A stretch of 64,000 nucleotides of DNA from Euzebyella marina (GTDB taxonomy: Bacteria > Bacteroidota > Bacteroidia > Flavobacteriales > Flavobacteriaceae). The stretch covers positions 372,001 through 436,000 of the forward strand of contig NZ_JACYFK010000001.1 in assembly GCF_014855515.1 (NCBI RefSeq), given 5' to 3'. The first letter of the stretch is position 1; each line of letters opens with the position of its first letter. Position numbers and translations under genes: made by a program. Shown one piece after another: positions 16,884 through 26,573 of this stretch. The notes beneath the pieces are model-generated. The model did not search any database. It worked only from the letters and a program-made list of their open reading frames with translations, and had not been told where the DNA came from.

Positions 16884-19862
16884 ATGAGATATGGCATTAC
16901 AATGTTGATGGTACTGTTTTGTACCTATTTTGGTTTTTCCCAAACGAAAACTATTACCGGAACGGTTTCCGATACCTCAGGCCCCATACCTGGGGTCAAT
17001 GTCTTGGTCAAAGGCACTACGAATGGGGTCGTAACAGATTTTGATGGAGAATTCACCCTTATGAACGTACCTGACGATGCTGTTTTGGTATTCAGTTATC
17101 TCGGTTATAAAACACAAGAAGTACCCGTTGCCGGTCAAGAGAATCTGAATATTAACTTAGAAGAAGATACTCAAGCTTTAGAAGAGGTAATCGTAGTTGG
17201 TTATGGTACACAAAAGAAAAGCAATGTGGTCGGGTCGGTCACCAGTGTTGATGTTGAAGAGTCTACTACAGTACCCACTACCAACGTCTCTGAAATGCTA
17301 AGGGGCCGGGCTGCAGGTGTTCAAGTCAATTTGGGCGACGCCAGACCTGGTGGCGCTTCCAATATTGTAATTCGTGGTAATGTTTCGGTAGCACCAAATG
17401 GCAACTCACCCTTAATTATCGTTGACGGATTGCCTTTTGATAACCTTAATGACGTGGCACCCGACGATATCGCCAATATTGAAATACTAAAAGATGCCTC
17501 TTCGACGGCCATCTACGGCTCAAGAGCGTCTAACGGGGTTATTTTGGTCACTACCAAAACGGGTAAGGTAGGTAAGGCTACCATAGATTATCACGGCTAC
17601 ACCACTATACAAACATTAACCAAAAACTTCAATCAATACGATGGCCAACAGTTTATCGACCTAAGAAGGGAGGCAAATCGCAATCGTTTTACGGGTGCTT
17701 ATCTCAATGATGAAAATATCTTCTCCCCATTTGAGTTAGAGGCCATCCAAAATCGCAATTTTGTCGATTGGGAAGATTTGGTCTTAAATGACGCCGTAAT
17801 ACAGAGCCATGCCCTCAGTTTTTCTGCCGGTAGTGAAAAAACGAAAGTTTTTTCGAGTTTAAATTATTTTAGTCAAGAAGGTATCATTCCGAATTCTGGT
17901 TTTGACAGAGGTACCTTCAAACTTAATATTGAACAGCAACTGAACGATAAATTACTGTTCAGGGGGATTATCAACTACCAAAACGCGAAACAAAATAGGG
18001 AAACAGGTGGGCTAAACTTTACAACCATTACTCCTCTAGCGAAGCCCTTCGACGAAAACGGTGAACTGATAAAGTTTTACCTAGGTTCCGCCAATACGGC
18101 CGTCAACCCATTATGGGATCAAAGGGAATCAACTGATGAGACCAAAATCAATTTAACGGACATCAACCTGAGTTTGGTCTACAACTTCACTCCTAACCTC
18201 AGCTATACTTTAAAAACCTTCTTAAGAAATAGAAACACGAACCAAGGGGTCTATCGCACTTCTTTACACTCCGCCGGCGACGAGGGTAATGATGGGCTTG
18301 GGGTGCTATCGAACACACTTTTCAAACAGGTTTTGGTAGAAAACATCGTCAACTACGAACCTCAATTAAATGAAAATCACAGCTTGAATATTACTGCTGT
18401 GCAGGCCTTTGACGAACAAAGTAACGAATATACCCAAATCGATAAATCAGGTTTTACCAATGACGCCCTGGGATACAATGGCAATGCCACTACCCTACTC
18501 AACAACCCTAGGGATGTTTCGCAACGGAGACTTCTTTCTTTTTTAGGAAGGGTTCGCTACGGATATCTTGACAAATACCTTTTGGAAGCCACCGCCAGGG
18601 CAGATGGGGCTTCGGTTTTCGCCGAAAATAACAAATGGGGTTTCTTCCCGGCAGTATCCCTAGCTTGGAAAATGCACAACGAAACCTTTCTCCAGGATAT
18701 AAGTGCCATCAATGAAATGAAACTAAGGGTCAGCTATGGTGCGACAGGTAATCAGGGAATCAATCCTTTGGAATCGTTAGGTGTGGCAGACGACCGACCC
18801 TATGTCTTCGGAGACCAAACCGTGGCCGGGGCTACAGCTTCATCGCGACTGCCCAATCCTGACCTCAAATGGGAAACAACGACTACCCTAAATACGGGGC
18901 TAGACTTTAGGCTTTTTGACAACTTGTTCGAGGGTACTTTCGAATACTACAAGGCTAATACGACCGATTTACTCCTCGACCGATCTATTGCCGGCACCAC
19001 CGGTTTTAATGTGATACGGTTTAACGTGGGCGAGTTGGAAAATCAAGGTATAGAAGCATCACTTACATCCCATTTCATAAGGACAGAAAATTTCAGATGG
19101 TCTTTAGGCCTTGTTTTTTCGAGAAACCAGAATGAGGTCATATCGCTCACAGGTGAACTTGATGACAATGGTAACCAGATAGATATTACCGATAGCTCTG
19201 GCCGACGCCTTTCGATTGGCCAATCGATCAATAATATATGGTTACCACAGTACGATGGTATTTATCAAGAAGGTGATGATATTGCCAGTTCAGGCAACCC
19301 ATTGGCCCAACCCGGAGATGTAAGGGTAGTGGATCAAGACGGTAATGGCCAAATTGATGATAGAGATAATGTATTCACCAATACCGATCCGGATTGGTAC
19401 GGGTCTATCACTAATACCTTTAGCTATAAGAATTTTGACCTCTTTGCGGATATCTATATGGTTCAAGGTGCCACTCGATTAAATCCCGTTTTGGCCAACG
19501 GAGAACTTTGGAAAGGGGCCATCAATGGTATACGGGCAAAATATTACACCCCTGAATACCCATCGACCGATTATCCAAGACCCAAACCCGATACGCACCT
19601 GCATCTCTATTCTTTTGCGGTTCGCGATGCCTCTTATGTGAGGTTAAGAACCTTGTCTTTGGGTTATAACATTCCGCAAAAGACATTTTCAAAAATGGGC
19701 ATACGCCAAAGCAGGGTCTATTTGACCGGAACCAACTTGCTCACATTTACAGACTTTAGAAGTTATAGCCCTGAGCAAACTCCCTTAAACAACAATGATC
19801 AAAATGCCTCGGCATTCCCGGAGACCAGAAACATTACGGTAGGTGTCAAACTCGGATTTTAA
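16884..19862 (+). CDS. SusC/RagA family TonB-linked outer-membrane transporter
   Basis: A 992-residue transporter. It has a signal peptide (to YFGFSQ), a CarboxypepD_reg domain (TITGTVSDTSGPIPGVNVLVKG) at about 22-100, and the SusC signature ALEEVIVVGYGTQKKSNVVG. The plug follows (LRGRAAGVQV, VIRGNVSV, IEILKDASSTAIYGSRASNGV), then a barrel ending NITVGVKLGF. It imports oligosaccharides through the outer membrane together with the SusD protein coded immediately downstream. The linked glycan-binding protein and GH16 enzyme suggest laminarin or another beta-1,3-glucan as substrate (inference from context). Confidence 0.95.
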   Translation: MRYGITMLMVLFCTYFGFSQTKTITGTVSDTSGPIPGVNVLVKGTTNGVVTDFDGEFTLMNVPDDAVLVFSYLGYKTQEVPVAGQENLNINLEEDTQALEEVIVVGYGTQKKSNVVGSVTSVDVEESTTVPTTNVSEMLRGRAAGVQVNLGDARPGGASNIVIRGNVSVAPNGNSPLIIVDGLPFDNLNDVAPDDIANIEILKDASSTAIYGSRASNGVILVTTKTGKVGKATIDYHGYTTIQTLTKNFNQYDGQQFIDLRREANRNRFTGAYLNDENIFSPFELEAIQNRNFVDWEDLVLNDAVIQSHALSFSAGSEKTKVFSSLNYFSQEGIIPNSGFDRGTFKLNIEQQLNDKLLFRGIINYQNAKQNRETGGLNFTTITPLAKPFDENGELIKFYLGSANTAVNPLWDQRESTDETKINLTDINLSLVYNFTPNLSYTLKTFLRNRNTNQGVYRTSLHSAGDEGNDGLGVLSNTLFKQVLVENIVNYEPQLNENHSLNITAVQAFDEQSNEYTQIDKSGFTNDALGYNGNATTLLNNPRDVSQRRLLSFLGRVRYGYLDKYLLEATARADGASVFAENNKWGFFPAVSLAWKMHNETFLQDISAINEMKLRVSYGATGNQGINPLESLGVADDRPYVFGDQTVAGATASSRLPNPDLKWETTTTLNTGLDFRLFDNLFEGTFEYYKANTTDLLLDRSIAGTTGFNVIRFNVGELENQGIEASLTSHFIRTENFRWSLGLVFSRNQNEVISLTGELDDNGNQIDITDSSGRRLSIGQSINNIWLPQYDGIYQEGDDIASSGNPLAQPGDVRVVDQDGNGQIDDRDNVFTNTDPDWYGSITNTFSYKNFDLFADIYMVQGATRLNPVLANGELWKGAINGIRAKYYTPEYPSTDYPRPKPDTHLHLYSFAVRDASYVRLRTLSLGYNIPQKTFSKMGIRQSRVYLTGTNLLTFTDFRSYSPEQTPLNNNDQNASAFPETRNITVGVKLGF

Positions 19863-19872
19863 TAAAATTGAT

Positions 19873-21486
19873 ATGAAAAATATAAACGTTTATTTACTGA
19901 ACAAAAGGTGGTTTACACTGCTGCTGACCCTTGTATTATTTTCTTCTTGTGAGGATGATTTTCTTGGGGATAAGTTACGCTCAGACACCTCTGTTGACTT
20001 TCTTTACTCTACCCCTGAAGGTTTGGAGTCGGCCGTTGTAGGCCTTTATAGCCTCAACCGCGAAATCTATCAAGACTTGAGCCTTAATGGTACCTATCCA
20101 TTAATATTGCAGGCAAAGGGAGATTTAGGAGTTGGTATTACCGGTGAAGTCTCTCTATACAGCAGGCTACTTTGGGGCGCTAGTTTAGGCGATTATGGCA
20201 CCACCTCGGGCATAAATGCTCATTGGGTACACCACTACAGAATTGTGGATCGTTGTAACGCCATTATCAAGAGTGCTGAAACTATCACCGATTTAGAGGT
20301 TGGAAGAAAAAACCAAATTCTGGCGGAGGCCAAGGCTATGAGGGCCAATTCTTATTTTACGCTTTACAGGCTGTTCAACAATATTTTCATTACCACAGAA
20401 CCAACAACCCCTGAGAACGCGTTTGATGTTCCACAAGACAAATCATCTGTTGAAGAAATTTTCGCTTTGCTTAGGTCCGATTTGGATTTTGCCATCGAAA
20501 ACCTTGATTACAACCCTGAACAGTTTGGAAGATGGGGACAAGGGGCAGCAAGACACCTTCGTGCCAAAGTGGCCATGTGGGAAGAAGATTGGACGGAAGC
20601 TGCAGCACAAACCGATGCAATAATTACTAGCGGCAATCACGCTTTAGTGGCAACCGAAGATGTATTTGCCGATGAATTGAACCATTCAGAAACCCTTTTA
20701 GCTATCAATTTTGAAAGGGAAACTATTGGGGGTGGCAACCCTCATATAATGAATTGGAACATGATTTCTGCTTACTCAGATGCCCCCGGTCTTATTCAAT
20801 CGGTAGAAAATGGTGGTGCCGGTGCCGGCTTCATTTCTTTGAACCAGTACACCATCGACCTATTGAATGAAGACCCTAACGATAACAGAAAGAACAACAC
20901 CTATTACATTTTTGAATACGCCTACAATGATGAGCCAGGTATACCGGCAGGCAAACAAATAGGTGAACCGCTCGACCTTTATGAAAATAGCGATACCGAC
21001 CAAAATGAGTTCATGCTTTACTACAGAAGACAGAACCCAGGTATTCTAAAATTCTTTGACGAAAACGTTGAGCCTACCGATCGTAACCATTTTAAGAACA
21101 TCATGATTTATCGCTCGGCAGAAACTTATCTGATAGGTGCCGAAGCACATATGATGCTCAACAATACCAGTAAGGCACTTGAATATATCAATGCAGTTAG
21201 AGAAAGAGCCAATACCGAACCGATAGCATCTATCGATTTAGAAACAATTTTAGAAGAAAGGGCTCGTGAATTGGCTTTTGAGGGACAAAGGTGGTTTACA
21301 CTTAAAAGAACTGGAAAATTGTTCGAATACCTTTCCGATCATATGAACAATGACAATATGAACGAATCGTACCCGGAAGGAAATCCTAAAACCCTACTGA
21401 GGGAATACATGAAGAACTGGCCAATTCCTCAACAACAAATGGATCTTTTGGGGCCCAGCTATCCTCAAAACGATGGTTATAATTAA
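19873..21486 (+). CDS. SusD/RagB family glycan-binding lipoprotein
   Basis: About 537 residues from the ATG at 19873. The signal peptide TLLLTLVLFSSC gives a lipidated cysteine. The TPR-like SusD fold shows typical strings (DFLYSTPEGLESAVVGLYSL, AEAKAMRANSYFTLYRLF near 170, ILEERARELAFEGQRWFTLKRTG near 480). It caps the SusC barrel as a lid and binds the glycan. The start follows the SusC stop by only 10 bases. Confidence 0.95.
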   Translation: MKNINVYLLNKRWFTLLLTLVLFSSCEDDFLGDKLRSDTSVDFLYSTPEGLESAVVGLYSLNREIYQDLSLNGTYPLILQAKGDLGVGITGEVSLYSRLLWGASLGDYGTTSGINAHWVHHYRIVDRCNAIIKSAETITDLEVGRKNQILAEAKAMRANSYFTLYRLFNNIFITTEPTTPENAFDVPQDKSSVEEIFALLRSDLDFAIENLDYNPEQFGRWGQGAARHLRAKVAMWEEDWTEAAAQTDAIITSGNHALVATEDVFADELNHSETLLAINFERETIGGGNPHIMNWNMISAYSDAPGLIQSVENGGAGAGFISLNQYTIDLLNEDPNDNRKNNTYYIFEYAYNDEPGIPAGKQIGEPLDLYENSDTDQNEFMLYYRRQNPGILKFFDENVEPTDRNHFKNIMIYRSAETYLIGAEAHMMLNNTSKALEYINAVRERANTEPIASIDLETILEERARELAFEGQRWFTLKRTGKLFEYLSDHMNNDNMNESYPEGNPKTLLREYMKNWPIPQQQMDLLGPSYPQNDGYN

Positions 21487-21521
21487 TCGATTATCCAAAA
21501 GCACATTTAAAAAATTAAACA

Positions 21522-23705
21522 ATGAAGAAGTTTAGAAACAATCGCAAGCAAGTTGGCACCCGACTTCCCGTTATTTCGTTACTAGTTGCTTTCGGGTTTG
21601 TAGTTACTTTGATATCCTGCGAGCAAGAAGACGATACGCCACCACCCTCTGCATACGTAGCTCCAGAACCACAACCAGAACCTGAACCGGGTTCTGATTG
21701 CACGTTCTCAACAATGACCCCAGAAATTGCTGAAGGCATCGATTTTGAATGTGGCGGACCTGAGGTTACCTTTTTTGGCGAAAAGGATGGTTCTTTTACC
21801 CTAGAATATGTTGAAAATCCAGATTCTTCAGGTATCAATACATCAAAAAAAGTGGTACAATACGACCAGACAGATGGGGTCGAACCTTGGGCCGGCTTCT
21901 TCTTTGATTTGGCCAGTAAGGTTGATTTCTCGGTCAATCAGACCGTAAACGTTAAGGTATATGCTCCTACCGCAGATCAAATAGTATTATTGAAGTTTGA
22001 AGATAGTACCGATGGCTCTATATCCAAAGAAGTTCAAACCACCACAACCGTCGCCAATGAGTGGGAAGAGTTGTCTTTTGTATTTTCACCCAGTGATTCA
22101 GACAAGTTTGACAGACTTGTATTGTTCTTTGATTTTAATGGGGAAAAAAGTGCGCCTTCTACCCATTATTTCGATGATATTACAATGACCGAAGGAGGCG
22201 AGGTCGAAGAACCCGAAGAAAGCTCGGAACCAACGACTCCCGCTGCAGACCCGACCGTAGACCCTATGGAAGTGATTTCGTTATTTAGCGATTTATATGA
22301 CGATGTAATGGTTGATACTTGGCGTACCGATTGGTCAGATGCCACCTTGGAAGAACTTGCTATTAACGATAATACCGTCAAAAAATATAGTGCACTTAGC
22401 TTTGTTGGCATTGAAACGGTGACCAACCAGATTGACGCTACCGATATGACACATTTTCATACCGATATTTGGACAGGAGATGCCACGGAGTTAAGAATAA
22501 AATTGGTAGACTTTGGGACCGATGGAGCTTTTGATGGCGGTGATGATACCGAACACGAGCTTATCATTGAAAATCTCACCCAAAAAGAGTGGATGTCAAT
22601 CGATTTACCGTTGAGCGATTTTACAGGTTTAACCACAAAGGCCAACATTTCGCAGTTGATATATGTGGGCGCACCATCAAAACAAAATACCGTTTACATA
22701 GACAATGTTTACTTTTACAATGAAGCCGGAGTGTCTAATCAGCCCATAATGGGTGCCCCAGTACCGACCTCAGACGAAAGTAATGTGATTTCTATTTTCA
22801 GTGATACATTTACCAATGTAGCTGGTACCGATTTCAATCCACCTTGGGGTCAGTCAACCGTTGTTTCACAAGTTGATGTTGCCGGTAATAACACCCTAAA
22901 GTATGAAAATCTAAACTATCAGGGCACTCAGTTTGAATCGTCAATAGACGTATCGGCAATGACCATGCTGCACATTGATTATTGGACGTCCGATTCGTCG
23001 GAATTAAATGGTTATCTCATTAGTCCCGGGCCTGCTGAAACACCTTACTCCTTTGACATCACGAATGGTGAATGGGTCAGTGTTGACATTCCCCTAACCG
23101 TATTTTCTGGGGTTGTAGACTTATCAGAGGTCATTCAGTTAAAATTTGATGGTAATGGTACCATCTTCTTTGATAACATTTATTTCTACAATCCACCTAT
23201 TACCGAACCTACAACAGCTGCAGTAGAACCCACCCTACCCAATGGCGATGTTATTTCACTGTTCAGTGGTACTTATAGTAACGTACCTGTAGATACTTGG
23301 AGGACCGATTGGTCGGTCGCTACCCTTGAAGATATTCTGGTTGGGGGTAACGATGTTAAGAAGTATAGTGGTCTGGATTTTGTTGGTATAGAAACGGTCA
23401 ACAACCAAATAGACGCTTCCGACATGACGCATTTTCATACCGATGTATGGACTGCCGATGCTACGGAGATTAGAATAAAATTGGTAGACTTCGGGGCCAA
23501 TGGTGCTTACGATGGCGCGGGAGACGACGTTGAACATGAAATAACGATTGCAAATCCTGAGCAAAACACATGGCTTTCGTTAGATATTCCCTTATCAGAT
23601 TTTACGGGATTGACCACCAAAGCCAATATTGCCCAACTCATATACGTTGGAAGACCGGCCGCAAACTCGACCATTTTTATTGACAACGTATATTTTCACA
23701 AATAG
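21522..23705 (+). CDS. Multi-modular surface glycan-binding lipoprotein
   Basis: A 727-residue lipoprotein (LVAFGFVVTLISCEQE) with a flexible Pro/Glu linker (APEPQPEPEPGS). Four beta-sandwich modules follow: one at about 65-225, a second at 247-402, a divergent third at 418-557 and a fourth at 573-727. Modules two and four are near copies, sharing VDTWRTDWS, DFTGLTTKANI and IDNVYFYN/H. Each ends with an IDN(V/I)YF strand as in carbohydrate-binding modules. No catalytic motif is seen. It fits the SGBP position after SusD and probably holds the beta-glucan at the cell surface. Confidence 0.75.
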   Translation: MKKFRNNRKQVGTRLPVISLLVAFGFVVTLISCEQEDDTPPPSAYVAPEPQPEPEPGSDCTFSTMTPEIAEGIDFECGGPEVTFFGEKDGSFTLEYVENPDSSGINTSKKVVQYDQTDGVEPWAGFFFDLASKVDFSVNQTVNVKVYAPTADQIVLLKFEDSTDGSISKEVQTTTTVANEWEELSFVFSPSDSDKFDRLVLFFDFNGEKSAPSTHYFDDITMTEGGEVEEPEESSEPTTPAADPTVDPMEVISLFSDLYDDVMVDTWRTDWSDATLEELAINDNTVKKYSALSFVGIETVTNQIDATDMTHFHTDIWTGDATELRIKLVDFGTDGAFDGGDDTEHELIIENLTQKEWMSIDLPLSDFTGLTTKANISQLIYVGAPSKQNTVYIDNVYFYNEAGVSNQPIMGAPVPTSDESNVISIFSDTFTNVAGTDFNPPWGQSTVVSQVDVAGNNTLKYENLNYQGTQFESSIDVSAMTMLHIDYWTSDSSELNGYLISPGPAETPYSFDITNGEWVSVDIPLTVFSGVVDLSEVIQLKFDGNGTIFFDNIYFYNPPITEPTTAAVEPTLPNGDVISLFSGTYSNVPVDTWRTDWSVATLEDILVGGNDVKKYSGLDFVGIETVNNQIDASDMTHFHTDVWTADATEIRIKLVDFGANGAYDGAGDDVEHEITIANPEQNTWLSLDIPLSDFTGLTTKANIAQLIYVGRPAANSTIFIDNVYFHK

Positions 23706-23767
23706 TCTCTTTATAAAAAACTACCATGACAAGTTGGTAGGTTGCAGTTAGTTAAATCAAAGGAAAG

Positions 23768-23792
23768 GCCCCGGTCATGGTCCGGGGCAATT
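23768..23792 (+). terminator. Hairpin between the glycan-binding protein and GH16 genes
   Basis: A stem GCCCCGG/CCGGGGC at 23768-23774 and 23782-23788 with a 7-base loop, followed by AATTT. The weak T-tract suggests partial termination or mRNA end protection rather than a full stop before the GH16 gene. Confidence 0.5.
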
Positions 23793-23809
23793 TCCGAAGT
23801 TAATTTGCT

Positions 23810-24952
23810 ATGAACAATATGAATTTTCATCAAATCTTTAAAATGAATCTATTGAATATCGCCTTGATGGCACTCACCCTAGTTCTTTCTTGTAGTTCAG
23901 GTGACAACGACACAAATGACAGTCCTTCAGCGCTTGATTTGAATATTACCTTAATCGGATCTAGTGACAGTAACCCCAACGGCGATGGCTCAGGAAGAGT
24001 TCAAGTAAAGGCCGCAGCAGAAAATGCCGTGAGATATGCCTTTCGCTTCGAAAACGGAGACCAGATTGATAGCCCATCGGGCACTATGGAATATACATTT
24101 ACTCAAACAGGTACGCACTCCTATTCCATAGTTGCCTGGGCTTATTCTGAAAACGGGAGTTTTACCACTGAAACCCTTACGGTAGAAGTCTTTAAATCAG
24201 ACGAACAATTTACGACTTTGGTGTTTGAAGATGAGTTTGAATACGAAGGAGCTCCGAACCCTGAAAAATGGCATCACCAAACAATACCGCCAGACAATGG
24301 TAATTGGCATAATGGCGAGCTTCAGCATTATACCGAAAGGCCCGAAAATTCATCAGTTGAAGACGGAACGTTGAAAATCAATGTATTCAAAGAACAGTAT
24401 ACAACAAGTGGCTCTACCAAAGAATATACTTCGGCCAGACTTAATTCTAAATTTGCCTTCACCTACGGTCGTGTTGAAGTACGCGCCAAACTGCCCGAAA
24501 GTGGGGGAACTTGGCCGGCTATTTGGACCTTAGGGGTAGATGTTAACGAAACGGGCAATTATTTCGGTGATCAGTTCGGTGCAGTTGGCTGGCCCCTTAG
24601 TGGCGAAATTGACATAATGGAACAGACAGGTGGTGATAAAAACAGTATCATATCTCACTTTCATTGGGGTGATTTAAATACTGAGGAATATAAAAACGAA
24701 GGAGGAACTGCCCCAGTTTCAAATGCTTCAAGTGAATACCATGTTTACGTAATGGAATGGTCGGCCGATTCTATTAAAACGTTCGTTGACGACACCATGG
24801 TTTACGAGCTTACGAATTCTGAGAACAAGCCTTTCAACCATGATCACTACTTGATATTGAATGTTGCTATGGGCGGAAATCTCGGAGGTGAAGTTCCCGA
24901 ATCGTTCTCTCAAGATACTTTTGAAATAGACTATGTACGAATCTATCAATAA
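23810..24952 (+). CDS. GH16 family beta-glucanase (laminarinase-like) lipoprotein
   Basis: A 380-residue lipoprotein. An ATG at 23843 gives the cleanest signal peptide (MNLLNIALMALTLVLSC). A PKD-like domain lies at about 45-125 and a GH16 catalytic domain at about 140-380. The catalytic signature is SGEIDIMEQTG, with nucleophile and acid/base glutamates on either side of the Asp; WPAIWTLG and HWG motifs of the laminarinase-type cleft are also present. It hydrolyses beta-1,3- or mixed-linkage glucan at the cell surface, supplying the SusCD transporter. The precise linkage cannot be told from sequence alone. Confidence 0.9.
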   Translation: MNNMNFHQIFKMNLLNIALMALTLVLSCSSGDNDTNDSPSALDLNITLIGSSDSNPNGDGSGRVQVKAAAENAVRYAFRFENGDQIDSPSGTMEYTFTQTGTHSYSIVAWAYSENGSFTTETLTVEVFKSDEQFTTLVFEDEFEYEGAPNPEKWHHQTIPPDNGNWHNGELQHYTERPENSSVEDGTLKINVFKEQYTTSGSTKEYTSARLNSKFAFTYGRVEVRAKLPESGGTWPAIWTLGVDVNETGNYFGDQFGAVGWPLSGEIDIMEQTGGDKNSIISHFHWGDLNTEEYKNEGGTAPVSNASSEYHVYVMEWSADSIKTFVDDTMVYELTNSENKPFNHDHYLILNVAMGGNLGGEVPESFSQDTFEIDYVRIYQ

Positions 24953-24990
24953 AGTTCGATTCATAATTTTTCAAACTTTAGAAAAACAAA

Positions 24991-25020
24991 AAAAGCCTTT
25001 CGATATCGAAAGGCTTTTCT
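24991..25020. terminator. Bidirectional terminator at the chromosome/ICE border
   Basis: A palindrome AAAAGCCTTTCGAT/ATCGAAAGGCTTTT spans 24991-25018, with A-run before and T-run after. It ends the GH16 transcript on the plus strand and would end the former tRNA-Leu transcript on the minus strand. Confidence 0.85.
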
Positions 25021-25025
25021 GTTTG

Positions 25026-25078
25026 TACAGGCGGAGAGACTCGAACTCTCACACCTTGCGGCACTAGATCCTAAGTCT
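25026..25078 (-). tRNA. tRNA-Leu(TAG) 3' fragment; attachment site of the ICE (left end)
   Basis: The minus strand carries, in order, the anticodon loop CTTAGGA (anticodon TAG, 25071-25073), the TCTAG half of the anticodon stem, a class II variable arm (TGCCGCAAGGTGT), the T-arm with TTCGAGT (25034-25050), the acceptor 3' strand CGCCTGT (25027-25033) and the discriminator A. The D-arm and 5' acceptor half are absent: sequence beyond 25078 does not pair or match tRNA. This is the pattern of a displaced 3' end left by tyrosine-recombinase integration into a tRNA gene. The intact tRNA is expected at the far end of the element, outside the window. Confidence 0.85.
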
Positions 25079-25156
25079 GGTATATATTGCACCAATAAAG
25101 CATAAATAAACTCATTTTCAATTGTTTATGTTTTTCATCATTTTATTTAAAGTCAA

Positions 25157-25257
25157 TTAATATCAGTTAATATCAACATTTGTTGTACCTATGTTGTACC
25201 CAAAATTCGTAGTAAAGACGTATCTTTAGAGTGAATTTTTGACAAAATGTTGTACCT
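25157..25257 (+). repeat. Candidate integrase arm-type sites
   Basis: Two tandem 10-base repeats (TTAATATCAG at 25157 and TTAATATCAA at 25167) are followed by three copies of TGTTGTACC at 25181-25189, 25192-25200 and 25249-25257. The first two TGTTGTACC copies are 11 bases apart, one helical turn. They lie between the att core and the integrase start, the usual place of arm-type sites for tyrosine recombinases. Confidence 0.65.
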
Positions 25258-25289
25258 GATTTGGCTTTCGTATCTAAAACAGGTTCAAA

Positions 25290-26504
25290 ATGTCAACGAG
25301 TGCAAAAATAATACTTCGCAAAAAGCCTAACGCAAAAGGGCTTTTTCCGCTTGCGATAAGGATAACCAAAGACCGTCGTTCAACTTACAAACATATAGGT
25401 CATTATATTGAATTAGAGGATTGGGACTCTAAAAACCTAAAGGTAAAAAAATCGCATTCTGAAGCTGAAAGTCTAAACAATTTGATAGCTTCCAAACTAT
25501 CCGAAGCCAGAAAAGGGCTTATTGCACTACAGACGGATAATAAAGCTGCTTCTGCTCGACAAATCAAAAAAGAAATATACAAGCCAACTTCGAGCTTAAC
25601 ATTTTTTGATTTTGCTGACGAGCATCTTGAAGCCTTAGAGGCCGAAAAGAAAATCAATCGCCATTCTACAGATTCAGCTTGGGTAAGCTATATAGAAAAA
25701 TATTGCTCTGGCCGACATTTGACTTTTCAAGAAATCGATGAGCGCTTTCTCAAAAAATTTAAGATTCATTTAAAAGGTTCTTGCTCATTAACTGAAACTA
25801 CTGCAATGAATGTAATGGTCTTGATACGATTACTATTTAATAGAGCTATTCGAGATAAGGTTGTTAGCAAGGAAATATATCCCTTTGGAAAGGATAAGTT
25901 TAAAATCAAATTTCCCGAAACCACAAAAACAGGGCTTTCAAGTAAAGAAATAAAAGCCCTTGAAAGTGTTACTGAACTAACTGATATGGAAAGACACTCA
26001 TTAAATGTTTGGTTGTTCAGTTTCTATTTTGCTGGAATGCGTGTTTCAGATGTGTTGTTTATAAGATGGTCCGAGATTTATGATGGGCGATTGAATTATA
26101 GAATGGGAAAAAATTCAAAGTTACTGTCGCTTAAAATTCCAGCTAAAGTTGAAAAAATCTTATTACAGTATGTTGAGGAAAGAGTAAATGATGATGACTT
26201 TGTTTTCTCCGAAATGAAAAAAGCCGACTTATCTGATGCGAAAGACATATATCGAAAGAAAAAAGTAGCGAACAAAAAATTCAATGACCACCTTAAAAAG
26301 ATTGCGAAAAGAGCAGGCATCCAGAAAAAAGTTACGATGCACATTGCTCGACACTCTTTTGGCAATATTGCAGGCGACAACATTCACCCGCTTATGCTTC
26401 AAAAATTATATCGCCATACGGATTTGAAAACCACCATTAACTATCAAGCTAATTTCATTCATAAAGATGCAGATGATGCTTTGGAAAATGTAATTAACTT
26501 CTGA
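25290..26504 (+). CDS. int: Tyrosine recombinase (ICE integrase)
   Basis: A 404-residue site-specific recombinase with an N-terminal arm-binding domain (about 1-90), a SAM-like core-binding domain (about 105-205) and a catalytic domain. Visible catalytic residues are Arg251 (FAGMRVSD), His351 and Arg354 (HIARHSFG), His376 (YRHTDLK) and the nucleophile Tyr385 (TTINY). It is the first gene after the tRNA-Leu att core and should catalyse integration and excision of the element. The length and domain order are those of Bacteroidetes ICE integrases. Confidence 0.95.
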   Translation: MSTSAKIILRKKPNAKGLFPLAIRITKDRRSTYKHIGHYIELEDWDSKNLKVKKSHSEAESLNNLIASKLSEARKGLIALQTDNKAASARQIKKEIYKPTSSLTFFDFADEHLEALEAEKKINRHSTDSAWVSYIEKYCSGRHLTFQEIDERFLKKFKIHLKGSCSLTETTAMNVMVLIRLLFNRAIRDKVVSKEIYPFGKDKFKIKFPETTKTGLSSKEIKALESVTELTDMERHSLNVWLFSFYFAGMRVSDVLFIRWSEIYDGRLNYRMGKNSKLLSLKIPAKVEKILLQYVEERVNDDDFVFSEMKKADLSDAKDIYRKKKVANKKFNDHLKKIAKRAGIQKKVTMHIARHSFGNIAGDNIHPLMLQKLYRHTDLKTTINYQANFIHKDADDALENVINF

Positions 26505-26573
26505 GAAGGTAATACTTCAAATTACAGTATCTCAAATTCCATTATCTTTATAGGTCACAACAAGTCCTATTTT

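Noticed and set aside
21515-21937. Minus-strand ORF of 140 codons opposite the glycan-binding protein
   Set aside because: It is the shadow of the signal peptide and Pro/Glu linker; low-complexity Ser/Gly content.
25026-25110. A complete tRNA-Leu gene
   Set aside because: Only the anticodon loop to the 3' end is present; the D-arm, 5' acceptor strand and correct 5' anticodon stem are missing.
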